Below are positions 38,641 to 47,449 of a DNA stretch of 64,000 bases, in pieces. How positions within the stretch are numbered: position 1 is the stretch's first letter; each line of letters begins with the position of its first letter. The DNA comes from CAZDBA01 sp965224765. Lineage in GTDB: Bacteria > Planctomycetota > Planctomycetia > Pirellulales > Pirellulaceae. The translations under genes and the position numbers were made by a program. Below the pieces are notes generated by a model. That model was given only the letters and a program-made list of their open reading frames with translations. It made no database searches and was not told the DNA's origin. Location of the stretch: the NCBI GenBank assembly GCA_965224765.1, contig CBDDAC010000011.1, forward strand, positions 1 through 64,000, written 5' to 3'.

Positions 38641-39701
38641 TCCGATTTCTTGTCACCTTTTTTACGCGGAGGCGGTTTCTGCTGATTTCCTGAACTTTCC
38701 TCGATGCCTCCACCAGGACCGCCCGCAGTATGTTCGGCAACCAATTGATCAAAGGGTGCCTTGGGACGAATGATCAATTCCTTAACATCTCCCCATCGAT
38801 GCGAAAGCATTCGAATGAAATGAAGCAACCATCCGTTCCCACCGTACTTATATGGAAACAGGCCACGCTGGATCGTGAACAGAATTCGGTCGATCACAAA
38901 TGCAACGACAGGAATGATCAAAATAATCAGATAGATATGAGCGCGGGGGCCGACTCGCTGCGAAGTCAAAATCAAATTCCCCAATCCACCCGATTCGTTT
39001 CCGAGCTTGATCGTTTCAGCCAACATGATGTAGCCGAATGCCAACCCGAACAACAGCCGCAATGAATCAAACACAGCAGGCAGTGAAAGTGGCACCAAAA
39101 CCTTGATAATCAATTGCCAGCGATTGGCACCTACGGTGTAGGCGGTATCAATATACTGCTGCCCGACATTGGAAACCGAACTGGCTGTATCGGAGACAAT
39201 AAACGCAACACAAGCCATGAAAATAAACATGACTTTCTGCGGATCCCCAATTCCAAAAAAGAAGAAGGTCAACGGAACCAGAGCTGCAATGGGGATATTG
39301 CGGCCAAACAAAATCATCGGCATCAAAAATGACTTCACCGGTGGAAAACACCCCGCCAAAACTCCCACAGGAACTCCAACAAGTGACGCCAATGCAAATC
39401 CCATTGCCACTCGGTAAAGCGTCGTAAGCGTGTTTCGTGTCAGCTCTCGCTCAAACCAAAGACTCTTAAACGTACTAAAAGTCTCACTCGGACTCGGAAG
39501 CGCCTGGGGACTGACCATTCGGGTCTCAGCCTGGTCACCCAAAGTGACAAACCACCACAGACCGTAAACCATGGCTACGCAACACACGCCAAGCATCACC
39601 GAGGTGAATACACTGATTTGCCCACGAATCGGAAACCATTTTCGCTTGCCGCCGACAGAAGCTGGCGAATTCGTGTTTTCTTCCGGTTGGGTCATTGGCA
39701 T
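38628..39701 (-). CDS. ABC transporter permease, nitrate/sulfonate/taurine type
   Basis: 357 residues, about six membrane helices, and the EAA-loop GANRWQLIIKVLVPLSLPAV that docks with the ATPase. A C-terminal extension of roughly 60-70 residues after the last helix (LIIRPKAPFDQLVAEHTAGG ... Lys-rich end) is not usual for the family. It lies 143 bases downstream of the OmpA-fused binding protein. Confidence 0.9.
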   Translation of the reverse strand: MPMTQPEENTNSPASVGGKRKWFPIRGQISVFTSVMLGVCCVAMVYGLWWFVTLGDQAETRMVSPQALPSPSETFSTFKSLWFERELTRNTLTTLYRVAMGFALASLVGVPVGVLAGCFPPVKSFLMPMILFGRNIPIAALVPLTFFFFGIGDPQKVMFIFMACVAFIVSDTASSVSNVGQQYIDTAYTVGANRWQLIIKVLVPLSLPAVFDSLRLLFGLAFGYIMLAETIKLGNESGGLGNLILTSQRVGPRAHIYLIILIIPVVAFVIDRILFTIQRGLFPYKYGGNGWLLHFIRMLSHRWGDVKELIIRPKAPFDQLVAEHTAGGPGGGIEESSGNQQKPPPRKKGDKKSEWRP

Positions 39702-39844
39702 CGAAGACTTGTTGAGTAACTCAATCTAAAAACAAACAACGTCATGTAGCAAACACTGCATCTGAATTCCCGAACGGGACCAGTCAACGAGGAGAGCTCC
39801 CGATGGCACTCCCACGTTCGCTTCGCTTGCGAATTCGCTCGAAC

Positions 39845-41593
39845 CTACTCGATCGCTTCCGCTGGATAGATTTTGATCTCAACACGGCGATTTTGAGCGT
39901 GGTTTAATGGGTCGCTTGAATCTACGGGGCGATCCCACCCCACTCCGTCGGTATTAAATTGATTGGGATCAAGTTGATACTTTTTGATCAAACTCGCTTT
40001 AACCGATTCGGCTCGATTTTTTGAAAGCTCTTTCACCAGGGAGTCTGGTGCTTTTCCCTTCATGGAGCTATCCGTATGCCCTTCGATAACAATCCTCGCG
40101 GTACCAAACTGGCCGGCAAGTTTCGCAATTTCTTCCAGCACAAAGTCGATTTTCGGATCGTACAACGTCTCGATGTCTTTGTCGTTCTCTCGCTTGACGA
40201 CCTTCTTATACATATCACTGCTGTTCGGGAAGAAGTGAATCACGACGGTGTTGGTCAAGATTTCTTCTGCCCCACGAACCTGCGAGGTGGTCGTGGCAAT
40301 AAAGGGGACCGAATACTCGTCAACTTGGCCTGAATACTTTTCTTCTTTGCCAAGTTTTTCAATAATCGAGAAATCCATGACCTTGTCAAACTTTACCGTC
40401 TGGTGCGTGACTTTCCCGATACGCCGATAAATGTAATAGGCCTGATTCCAAACCCGTTCAAAGTTGGCGGGATTGTTTTTATTCATCAGGAATTGGTAGT
40501 TCTCAGCCCAGTTGGTACTGTGTGCGTCGGCAAGCATTTCGAAGGCCTCGCTGGCAGGCAAGCCATATCCGTCTGCCATCAGTTGAGCGACTTCTTTCTT
40601 GGATTCATCGGTGTTCAATTCCACCATCGCGTCGAGAATTCCGCGTACCAACCCTTCACATATTTCAGGCTGATCCTTGGCAAAATCGGCACGGGCAAAC
40701 CAAACGTCTGCAATCAGTTTGTTCGCAGTTCCTGTAGAAACAATCATCTTGTTACCAGGAACCGATTCAAGATTGTAAATATCTGGTGCCCATGAAACGA
40801 CGGCGTCGATTTCCTTTTGAGAGTTAAATGCCGCAGCGGCCTGAAAAGCGTCGGCAGTATAGATAAATTCAACTTCCGATGGCTGCACGCCTCCAAAGAC
40901 CAACATATTGAGGATGAAGTATTGAGATGGTGAATTCTCGGCCAGGACAATCTTTTTGCCTCGCAGGTCAGCGATCGAACTGATTCCGCCACGCGCAACG
41001 ATTCCATCTCCACCGTTTGACCAATCCACTTGCTGAAAAATTCGCGGCATCACCCGACTGTCGATTGGATCGCCATTGCGTTTCACGAAGCCTTCCATCA
41101 GAAGCGGCATCATATCCAGTGTCGCCCAGCCAATGTGAACTTCGCCACTGGTATAAGCGTCACGCATCGATACAGGATCGTCGATCAAAACAAGTTCAAC
41201 TTTGAATTCTTTTCCGTCAGGCGTCTTCCAAACCTTGTCCGCTTTGAAGCCACCATTTGCCTTGATGATCGGTGCCCAGCCGGCCCAAACGTTCAACGCA
41301 AATCTGACGGTATTATCATCCATCTCTTTATATGCGGCCGTTCCTGTCACTGCAGGCAAGCGTTCACTCGGCTTGAATTCGTATTCATCGACCGTCGTAA
41401 TTCCCATCGCATCCGCGGCTTCGGCGCCAACCAGATCCTTAAGGTCGATATCATGATCGCCCCCCCCATCCTTGCCAACTTGATCACCTCGAGGCGCGAT
41501 AACGTCGCGGGCCTGATAAAGTGCGAATCCCAGCAGTCCAATAATGACTGCAGCAACTGCCGCATAGAAAATCGGTGTTGGTTTACCTGCCAT
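39845..41593 (-). CDS. ABC substrate-binding protein fused to an OmpA peptidoglycan-binding domain
   Basis: 582 residues. An N-terminal membrane anchor (FYAAVAAVIIGLLGFALYQA) is followed by an NMT1/TauA-like binding domain (about 85-390: VRFALNVWAGWAPIIKANGG, ISSIADLRGKKIVLAENSPS, AVVSWAPDIYNLE). Residues about 440-580 are OmpA/MotB-like with IVIEGHTDSS, LSKNRAESVKASL and HAQNRRVEIKIYP. So the binding protein is tethered both to the inner membrane and, in all likelihood, to peptidoglycan, which is odd for a solute carrier and suggests a structural or sensing role. Confidence 0.9.
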   Translation of the reverse strand: MAGKPTPIFYAAVAAVIIGLLGFALYQARDVIAPRGDQVGKDGGGDHDIDLKDLVGAEAADAMGITTVDEYEFKPSERLPAVTGTAAYKEMDDNTVRFALNVWAGWAPIIKANGGFKADKVWKTPDGKEFKVELVLIDDPVSMRDAYTSGEVHIGWATLDMMPLLMEGFVKRNGDPIDSRVMPRIFQQVDWSNGGDGIVARGGISSIADLRGKKIVLAENSPSQYFILNMLVFGGVQPSEVEFIYTADAFQAAAAFNSQKEIDAVVSWAPDIYNLESVPGNKMIVSTGTANKLIADVWFARADFAKDQPEICEGLVRGILDAMVELNTDESKKEVAQLMADGYGLPASEAFEMLADAHSTNWAENYQFLMNKNNPANFERVWNQAYYIYRRIGKVTHQTVKFDKVMDFSIIEKLGKEEKYSGQVDEYSVPFIATTTSQVRGAEEILTNTVVIHFFPNSSDMYKKVVKRENDKDIETLYDPKIDFVLEEIAKLAGQFGTARIVIEGHTDSSMKGKAPDSLVKELSKNRAESVKASLIKKYQLDPNQFNTDGVGWDRPVDSSDPLNHAQNRRVEIKIYPAEAIE

Positions 41594-41705
41594 TCAAAAC
41601 GTCTCCATATAGTTGTCCGGAATTACCGGTTCGAATTCAAAATCCCCGTCCGAAACGGGATGCATCAGATCAGTCTAATGCTTGGCGGCCAATATGCCAA
41701 AAAAG

Positions 41706-41996
41706 CTAACCCTGAAACTGGGTTTTTGGCCGAGCATTGCTAAACATGTGCAGCATTTGCATCACATTGTAGGCCGACAACTCACACAAAAGCTCAGTAA
41801 TCGCTGCATGTTGTTCGTCATCAAGCTTGGGCTCGATTATCTTCATCAAGTCGACAAGTTTCGCCTCTTGCTGAGCAACCTCTGACTCGACAATTTTCCC
41901 GTCAGCCATCGCATCGATGAATGAACCGGTTTGTTGAGCATAGTCATCAATCAACGTGGATTCGCCTTTTTCGTCCAGCCAGCTTTTGCGAGCCAT
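41706..41996 (-). CDS. Small helical acidic protein in the PspA/AAA cluster
   Basis: Not recognised. 96 residues, predicted all-helical and acidic: KGESTLIDDYAQQTGSFIDA, MADGKIVESEVAQQEAKLVD, LDDEQHAAITELLCELSAYN, VMQMLHMFSNARP. The 'ADGKIVESEVAQQEAKLVDL' stretch is reminiscent of TerB-like metal-binding helical proteins, but I cannot confirm this. It lies 63 bases after the AAA+ gene and 112 before the binding-protein gene, all on one strand. A small adaptor for the ATPase is possible. Confidence 0.6.
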   Translation of the reverse strand: MARKSWLDEKGESTLIDDYAQQTGSFIDAMADGKIVESEVAQQEAKLVDLMKIIEPKLDDEQHAAITELLCELSAYNVMQMLHMFSNARPKTQFQG

Positions 41997-42059
41997 TTTC
42001 TGTTCTCCAGAGAGTATGTGTTCTATAGGTTAAATCATGTTATCGATGGTCAACGAAAA

Positions 42060-43967
42060 TCAGCGTCCAAGCAGCGCTTGAGTCGCCGCAACCTTTCGTT
42101 GAAGGTCTGAACGACCATTCGGCTTGGCAAGAACCTCCCGCCAATGATCCGTCAGAAAACGGCGGTCCGTACATTCTAAAACCGCGCACATTTCCTGTAA
42201 GTCTTTTTCCATTCCTTGTGCCGACGGAATGAAGCTACTCAGCGCCAAGTCAAGATCATCGCGACTCAGCAACTTCCGATCATCGGCCATCATTTCGCGT
42301 TTCGCGTTCAGTACAATGCTTTCGATGTCCGCACCGCTCAACTCACGATCCACGGAAACGTCAGGAATCGCATTCTCATCCAAATCGACCTTGTTCTTGC
42401 GAGCCATGATCTCAAACATCTTTCGCACTTCTTCCTGTTCGTGTGGATAGAAAAGCGGAATATGAACTTCGGCTCTTCCTTGACGTTTCAAGTCAATGGG
42501 CAACAGCTCTGGACGGCTGGTCAACAACATCCAGATGATCTTCCCCCGATATCGAGTGTTGCCCATCTGGCTGGCGATCATTGAGAACACACGGCTGCTG
42601 GTTCCAGAGTCACCGCCAGATTCACGATTTCCTAACGCCGCATCCGCTTCGTCAATGATCACCATGACTGGACCAAGTGAACGCAGTACGTTAAGTACTT
42701 TTTCCAGATTGCCTTCGGTTTCACCGACATACTTGGAGCGAAAATTGCGTAGGACCAAACAGGGAATCCCAATCGAACCCGCGTAGCATTCTGAGATAAA
42801 AGTCTTTCCCGTTCCAACCGGACCGCAAATCAAATACCCCATAGGCGCTGCATCCAGTTTCCCTTCAACGATCCATCTGGCATCTAGGCGAAGCCGTTCC
42901 TTGGCGGCGGTATGACCAACCACCATATCGAGTGTGTGCCCAGGTTCGAGAAAGGTAACCAGATCGTGACACTGTCGCTCAATCAAGCCCTTCTTTAAAA
43001 GTCGAAATGCGTTGATGTCGACCTTTTTTCCTGTCAGTTTGCTCCGAGACATGGCGACGTTAAGGTTAACAAGATTCAGGCCGTTTGAAATTTGAGTGAC
43101 TGCCTCGATGGACATGGCGTTATCACTCAGCATGCCGCCCGTAACCTTATCGTCCTCGGCCTGCTGCCCAACGGGCTCGCCACTTTCCGTAGCCGCGTCA
43201 TCAGAATCGTCGCTGGGCAAATCAAAGTTTGTTTGGATAAAGACTCGACGAACATCTGCACTTGGCAAAGGAATCTCAATCGTCGCAACGTGAGGATCTT
43301 CAACCAATCGCTTGTTGACTTCGTTTAGCGTTTCCGCGATCAAACAAAACGTCATATTGACGCGCTTAATATATGGATTTTGTGCCCAGGACAGAAACCT
43401 CACCAGATGAGAGGCCTGAGTTCTGGCAATCATTGACTGACTGCCCGCAGGGACCAGGAATTGAGCATAGGGAAACAAAAACGCCATCCGTTTTCGATCT
43501 CCCGGTTCCTGTTCCATCAAATTCCGCTGAACCATGCGTTGAAAAACCGTCAATACGTCGTCTGGCGAACGCGACCAAGTTGCCGGGCTACCGATGTTTG
43601 CAGAAAGAACCTTCATCATGTCTCGAAGGCGTTTTGGATCTGGGCCAGCTTGGGCCTGAATCCCACGCCCCATATCGTAGGACGTCACCACATCCCAGGA
43701 ACCAAAGACTTGTTCCGATAGGAAATCGCTAAGCCCACAAAACCGATCGACCGTCTTGCCCTCAGCTTTGACCTTGCAATGAATCAGGTCGTTGACGTTG
43801 CCATGAATGACGAACAGACAGGTATTAGCGGCAAAATAAAGATTTGCCATCTCGCGAGCCCAGCCTGGATACCAATCCGGCACCGTTACGGCGCGTTCCA
43901 TCTCTCCAGAGACCATGGGCGAGGGCGAATTTTCCGTTTCAGCGGGACTCATATTTGTGAATTCCAA
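42060..43967 (-). CDS. AAA+ ATPase with degenerate N-terminal AAA-like half
   Basis: 635 residues. The C-terminal half is a classic AAA module: Walker A GPVGTGKT (about residue 382), pore-like loop FRSKYVGETEGNL, Walker B VMVIIDEADA, sensor 1 LLTSR, arginine finger DLKRQGRAE, and the helical lid ELSGADIESIVLNAKREMM. The N-terminal half (LFVIHGNVNDLI, FLFPYAQFLVPAG, MTFCLIAETLNEVNKRL) looks like a degenerate ATPase fold without Walker motifs, as in Ycf46-type proteins. It follows pspA by 42 bases. By analogy with other PspA/ESCRT-III relatives and AAA remodelers, it may remodel PspA polymers; this is inference. Confidence 0.85.
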   Translation of the reverse strand: MEFTNMSPAETENSPSPMVSGEMERAVTVPDWYPGWAREMANLYFAANTCLFVIHGNVNDLIHCKVKAEGKTVDRFCGLSDFLSEQVFGSWDVVTSYDMGRGIQAQAGPDPKRLRDMMKVLSANIGSPATWSRSPDDVLTVFQRMVQRNLMEQEPGDRKRMAFLFPYAQFLVPAGSQSMIARTQASHLVRFLSWAQNPYIKRVNMTFCLIAETLNEVNKRLVEDPHVATIEIPLPSADVRRVFIQTNFDLPSDDSDDAATESGEPVGQQAEDDKVTGGMLSDNAMSIEAVTQISNGLNLVNLNVAMSRSKLTGKKVDINAFRLLKKGLIERQCHDLVTFLEPGHTLDMVVGHTAAKERLRLDARWIVEGKLDAAPMGYLICGPVGTGKTFISECYAGSIGIPCLVLRNFRSKYVGETEGNLEKVLNVLRSLGPVMVIIDEADAALGNRESGGDSGTSSRVFSMIASQMGNTRYRGKIIWMLLTSRPELLPIDLKRQGRAEVHIPLFYPHEQEEVRKMFEIMARKNKVDLDENAIPDVSVDRELSGADIESIVLNAKREMMADDRKLLSRDDLDLALSSFIPSAQGMEKDLQEMCAVLECTDRRFLTDHWREVLAKPNGRSDLQRKVAATQALLGR

Positions 43968-44009
43968 GGACCATCAAACAACTAGGACGACTAAGAAACG
44001 GCTACCGCG

Positions 44010-44759
44010 TTAGTTTGTCTCGGTTGCCTTGTTGGCCGGCCCCATCTCTTTGACGTCGTCTTCGATCTTTGCGGTCTGCGGTGTTACCAGCCCCATTTCG
44101 ACCTCAAAGTCGCGGAGCGCATTTTCAGCGTGAGCTTCTTCCATTTTTTCCTGACGCTCGAGATCGACCATTCCCTCTTCGCTAAGATCCGCAGCCACTC
44201 GGGACTTGCCACGGTTGAGCGCAATTTTATCTTTGATAACTTCTTCAATCTGCCCAAAGTCAGTGGTCACATCGAAGTTGAAATCTTTTGCCAGCTCTGC
44301 CATCTCCGCTTCGGCACGGCTCATCTTCAGCTCGGCGTCATAAGTTTGGATTTTTTCCTTGATGCCCTTCAATTTGCCCATCGCATTTTTTACTTTGCGG
44401 ACATTATTGTCATAGGCTTTCTCATGCATCTCCAACTGCAACAAATTCTCAGCAAGTTCGGACTTTGCCTTATTCATCTCAATGGCAAATTTCCCAGCTG
44501 TCTCTCGATCACCTGACGATAAATAGGCTTTTACCTTGGATTCAAGTTGAGCAATGTGCCGTCTTTCACCGGCAACCTGCTGCGTTACCCGTTCGACCAA
44601 ACCGCGGTACTGCTCCAATCCCTGACGTCCGCCCTTCATTTCATCGACGGCTTTGTCGTACTCATACTGCATTTGGGCAATGGGGTCCGCTGTCCAAAAG
44701 AAATTTGCCAACTTGTTGATTTGCGCGGAAATTGCCCGCCAAAACTTTCCAAAAATCAT
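44010..44759 (-). CDS. pspA: PspA/IM30 family membrane-remodelling protein
   Basis: 249 residues. The N-terminal amphipathic helix MIFGKFWRAISAQINKLANF leads into long coiled-coil helices with the family pattern (DPIAQMQYEYDKAVDEMKGG, QQVAGERRHIAQLESKVKAY, AGKFAIEMNKAKSELAENLL). PspA/IM30 (ESCRT-III superfamily) coats the inner face of stressed membranes. It is the first gene of a seven-gene minus-strand set. An inverted repeat GGGCAA-TTTG-TTGCCC lies about 150 bases upstream (44907-44922). The C-terminal tail is acidic and longer than in E. coli PspA. Confidence 0.88.
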   Translation of the reverse strand: MIFGKFWRAISAQINKLANFFWTADPIAQMQYEYDKAVDEMKGGRQGLEQYRGLVERVTQQVAGERRHIAQLESKVKAYLSSGDRETAGKFAIEMNKAKSELAENLLQLEMHEKAYDNNVRKVKNAMGKLKGIKEKIQTYDAELKMSRAEAEMAELAKDFNFDVTTDFGQIEEVIKDKIALNRGKSRVAADLSEEGMVDLERQEKMEEAHAENALRDFEVEMGLVTPQTAKIEDDVKEMGPANKATETN

Positions 44760-45373
44760 TCAGATCACCTCACCAGAAAACTGTATATCTGCAGCCGCAA
44801 TTTGCTTAAGAACCATTGATCCCGGCCAGCTATTCGTTGAATACTCAAAATTATCGGCAGCAATCGCCTTGGCTGACCGTCAATTTTCCCGCACAAACGA
44901 TTGGGAGGGCAATTTGTTGCCCCTATTAATGTAAGGTCTGAATGCCTAATTGAAAATCAGACGCCATTCTTTTTCTCATTTCCAGGCCAAACAAACAAAC
45001 AACTCGCGGTGAATCCAACGGGCCCCGCCAACAAGCCGTTTAGAAGCGCGAAAAACCTCAGTTTCCCCTGTAAATCGCAATCTTCCGCAGTTGCCCAGCC
45101 CGCCTCGATTCGGTTTGAAACTTTTGCCTAACGCGCCCCAGATCGTTGGATACATCAATCAAAACGAACGCCTTTATGCAACCGGCATTGCCACTGGACC
45201 ACCCAGATTAGTTCTGAGACGTTCAACCGTTGAGAGCCGACGCATAAAAATTTCCTTCACACCAGTTCCAGCTGCGCCCAGAATGACATCTCAATTTCGC
45301 TTCATTCCCCAACCACCAAAGTCACCAACAATCAGAAATGTCGCAATTCAAATTGGCAGATAGCTCACGAGGG
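44760..45373. other. Intergenic region without a supportable gene
   Basis: Upstream of pspA. Contains the GGGCAA-TTTG-TTGCCC palindrome at 44907-44922 and an open plus-strand frame of about 90 codons (45091-45363) that has no start signal or recognisable motif. No RNA gene seen. Confidence 0.5.
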
Positions 45374-45825
45374 CCTCGTTTGAGAGGAACAAGAATTGTT
45401 TCGGCAGGAGCCTCAACCTCCCGTAAAAGGCAAAACCTCGACAACGGGTGCCATGCTCCTCGCTTGCGTGGGCATGTGGTGGTCTGCCAACAGCCTAGTA
45501 CCAAGGCCCGTCTTCGATTGGCGGGCCGAGAACATCAGACACTCCAGTTTTCTTCGCCTTGTTACCCGTCAATTCAAAACGGTCCGGGTACGAGGTCCAA
45601 GTTCCTCGTTTGAGAGGAACAAGAACTGTTTCGGCAGGAGCCTCAACCTCTCGTAAAAGGCAAAACCTCGACAACGGGTGCCATGCTCCTCGCTTGCGTG
45701 GGCATGTGGTGGTCTGCCAACAGCCTAGTACCAAGGTCCGTCTTCGATTGGCGGGCCGAGAACATCAGATACTCCAGTTTTCTTCGCCTTGTTACCCGTC
45801 AATTCAAAACGGTCCGGGTACGAGG
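45374..45825 (+). repeat. Tandem pair of a 222-bp element
   Basis: Copy 1 (45374-45595) and copy 2 (45604-45825) are more than 95% identical and offset by 230 bases. Each begins CCTCGTTTGAGAGGAACAAG, includes the 'GTTTCGGCAGGAGCCTCAAC' word of the dispersed inverted-repeat family, and ends with the block that recurs inverted at 19609-19704. Short frames read through both copies but differ only by repeat content, so they are not genes. Confidence 0.92.
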
Positions 45826-46203
45826 GCCTCAACCAAAACTAACACTCCAACCCTTACCGCGGTCTCGAACAAAAAAACTGACCTCGTACCAAAGTGTCCA
45901 GTGAGCAATTTCATGATAATGAATTTCAAAGTTTCCCGGAATTCAGGGCGATTAGTTCATTGTCAATTCGCTAAAACGCCCAGCGAATCTGTTTGAAATT
46001 GTTTGCGACTCAACACTTTTCGCCAAGCCAACGGCGATAAGAAGCGTTCTAGAACACAAAACTCAACACTTGTGTCAATCCATTCACCAATCGCATGTGG
46101 CATTGCGACGCAACAACAATCCAAGCTTTGACTACAACCAGCGTGGAGTTAGCATCAGAGCGTCTGGCCAATCCTTTTTTTCTAATTTATTTAGGAGCCG
46201 GAC
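45826..46203. other. Intergenic region, probable promoter zone of the DUF1559 gene
   Basis: No gene supported. AT-richer DNA leading to TTTAGGAGCCGGACATG, a clear ribosome site for the gene at 46204. Confidence 0.5.
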
Positions 46204-47109
46204 ATGAAGAGGCCACGCACAGCGTTCACACTTGTGGAGCTACTGGTTGTTATTGCAATCATTGGAATTCTTATCGGAATGCTTTTACCTGCAGTTCAGC
46301 AGGTCCGTGAAGCCGCCCGTCGTACATCTTGCTCGAACAAGTCTCGACAGCTTGCTCTAGCAACTCACAACTACGAATCGGCGTTAAAAAAATACCCAGC
46401 TCAATTCTCCTGGTTAGTCGGCCAAGACACACCGGCTGATTTTTCTGACGATCTCTTGTACAGCTCGTTTGTGATGAAGATTGCCCCTTACTTTGAAGGC
46501 GAAAATCAATACGAAGCCATGGTGCAGCGAGCAAAAGACGAAGGCGTTGTTTGGGTAGATGAAATTGATTGGGAGCTTCCAACCGTTCTACCTGGCTTGG
46601 ATTTGGTCAAGTGCCCATCGATGACTGAGCCCAACACCATCTTTTTTGGTCCTATTCGCTCTCGCACCGACTACATGCCTTGTGACGGATACATTTCAAC
46701 AGATTTTTCAGACGTACGACTCGGTGTCAACTACGCGGATCGTTTGGCGGAAATCAAGGACGGCACATCAAATACACTGCTTTTCGGAGAAAGCCAAGGT
46801 ATCGTGATCAATGGCCAGAGAGACGAATGCTACAGCTTCGCCTACATCCCATTTGGCTTGTACATCAACTGGGCTTACGACACAGATTTTTCGTTTGTTG
46901 AACCCAATCCATTCTTGAATCCTTTCCTGGATTTGGATGGAAACCGACGATATTCAAACGAGCAATTCAGCTCTCCTCACCCTCAACTGGTTATCTTCAG
47001 CTTATGTGACGGTTCGGTTCAAGCACTCGATCGCACCATAAACGCTGAAGTTCTGATTAGTTTGTCTTCCATGGCATTCGGTGAAGTGGTTCCAGATTTC
47101 CTGAACTAA
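46204..47109 (+). CDS. DUF1559 prepilin-like protein
   Basis: AGGAG precedes ATG at 46204. Prepilin-type N-terminus AFTLVELLVVIAIIGILIGM, then LLPAVQQVREAARRTSCSNK, the hallmark of the DUF1559 family that is expanded in planctomycetes. The C-terminal 'LFSLCDGSVQALDRTI' element (DG-x-V-x-x-L) is also present (seen as VIFSLCDGSVQAL). 301 residues, normal size. Exported and possibly assembled by the same prepilin-peptidase route as the gsp pseudopilins; function unknown. Monocistronic, followed by a terminator. Confidence 0.93.
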   Translation: MKRPRTAFTLVELLVVIAIIGILIGMLLPAVQQVREAARRTSCSNKSRQLALATHNYESALKKYPAQFSWLVGQDTPADFSDDLLYSSFVMKIAPYFEGENQYEAMVQRAKDEGVVWVDEIDWELPTVLPGLDLVKCPSMTEPNTIFFGPIRSRTDYMPCDGYISTDFSDVRLGVNYADRLAEIKDGTSNTLLFGESQGIVINGQRDECYSFAYIPFGLYINWAYDTDFSFVEPNPFLNPFLDLDGNRRYSNEQFSSPHPQLVIFSLCDGSVQALDRTINAEVLISLSSMAFGEVVPDFLN

Positions 47110-47153
47110 CGTCCCGGTTAATAAAACGGATTGACCCCAAGCAGGTCATCTTG

Positions 47154-47190
47154 GGCGAGTCGTATTTAAGCGACTCGCCTTTATCATTTT
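47154..47190 (+). terminator. Rho-independent terminator
   Basis: Perfect stem GGCGAGTCG / CGACTCGCC, loop TATTTAAG, then a T-rich tail; 45 bases after the DUF1559 stop. The remaining bases to 47449 show no gene. Confidence 0.8.
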
Positions 47191-47449
47191 TCAAGTCACG
47201 TACATCAGTTCTTTAATCTTGGAATGACTCCGCCCTTCGTCTCAAAGAATTCATCAACCCTTCCAGTCGGGGCATGAAGGACGGATCACTCGATGATCAA
47301 TTTTTGTATTTCGAACTAACCATGAGCTAATGCCAGCAAAATCTGACGCTAATCCGTTTCACTCGATCCTTTTGGGAGATGCACCGCCCCCTGTAACACC
47401 TTTTCGTTAGGATTAATATCAGAGACAGTTAACCCCAACGAGGCCCCTC

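Noticed and set aside
44907..44922. Possible sigma-54 promoter (GCAA ... TGCC) upstream of pspA
   Set aside because: PspA genes are often sigma-54 dependent, but the spacing between the GC and GG elements is one base short and the flanks do not match; the sequence is simply a GGGCAA-TTTG-TTGCCC palindrome.
45091..45363. 90-codon plus-strand frame upstream of the tandem repeat
   Set aside because: Pro/Arg-rich translation without ribosome site or recognisable motif; looks like chance.
45396..45996. Overlapping frames across the 222-bp tandem copies
   Set aside because: They repeat the same peptide because the DNA is repeated, and both strands are equally open; repeat, not gene.
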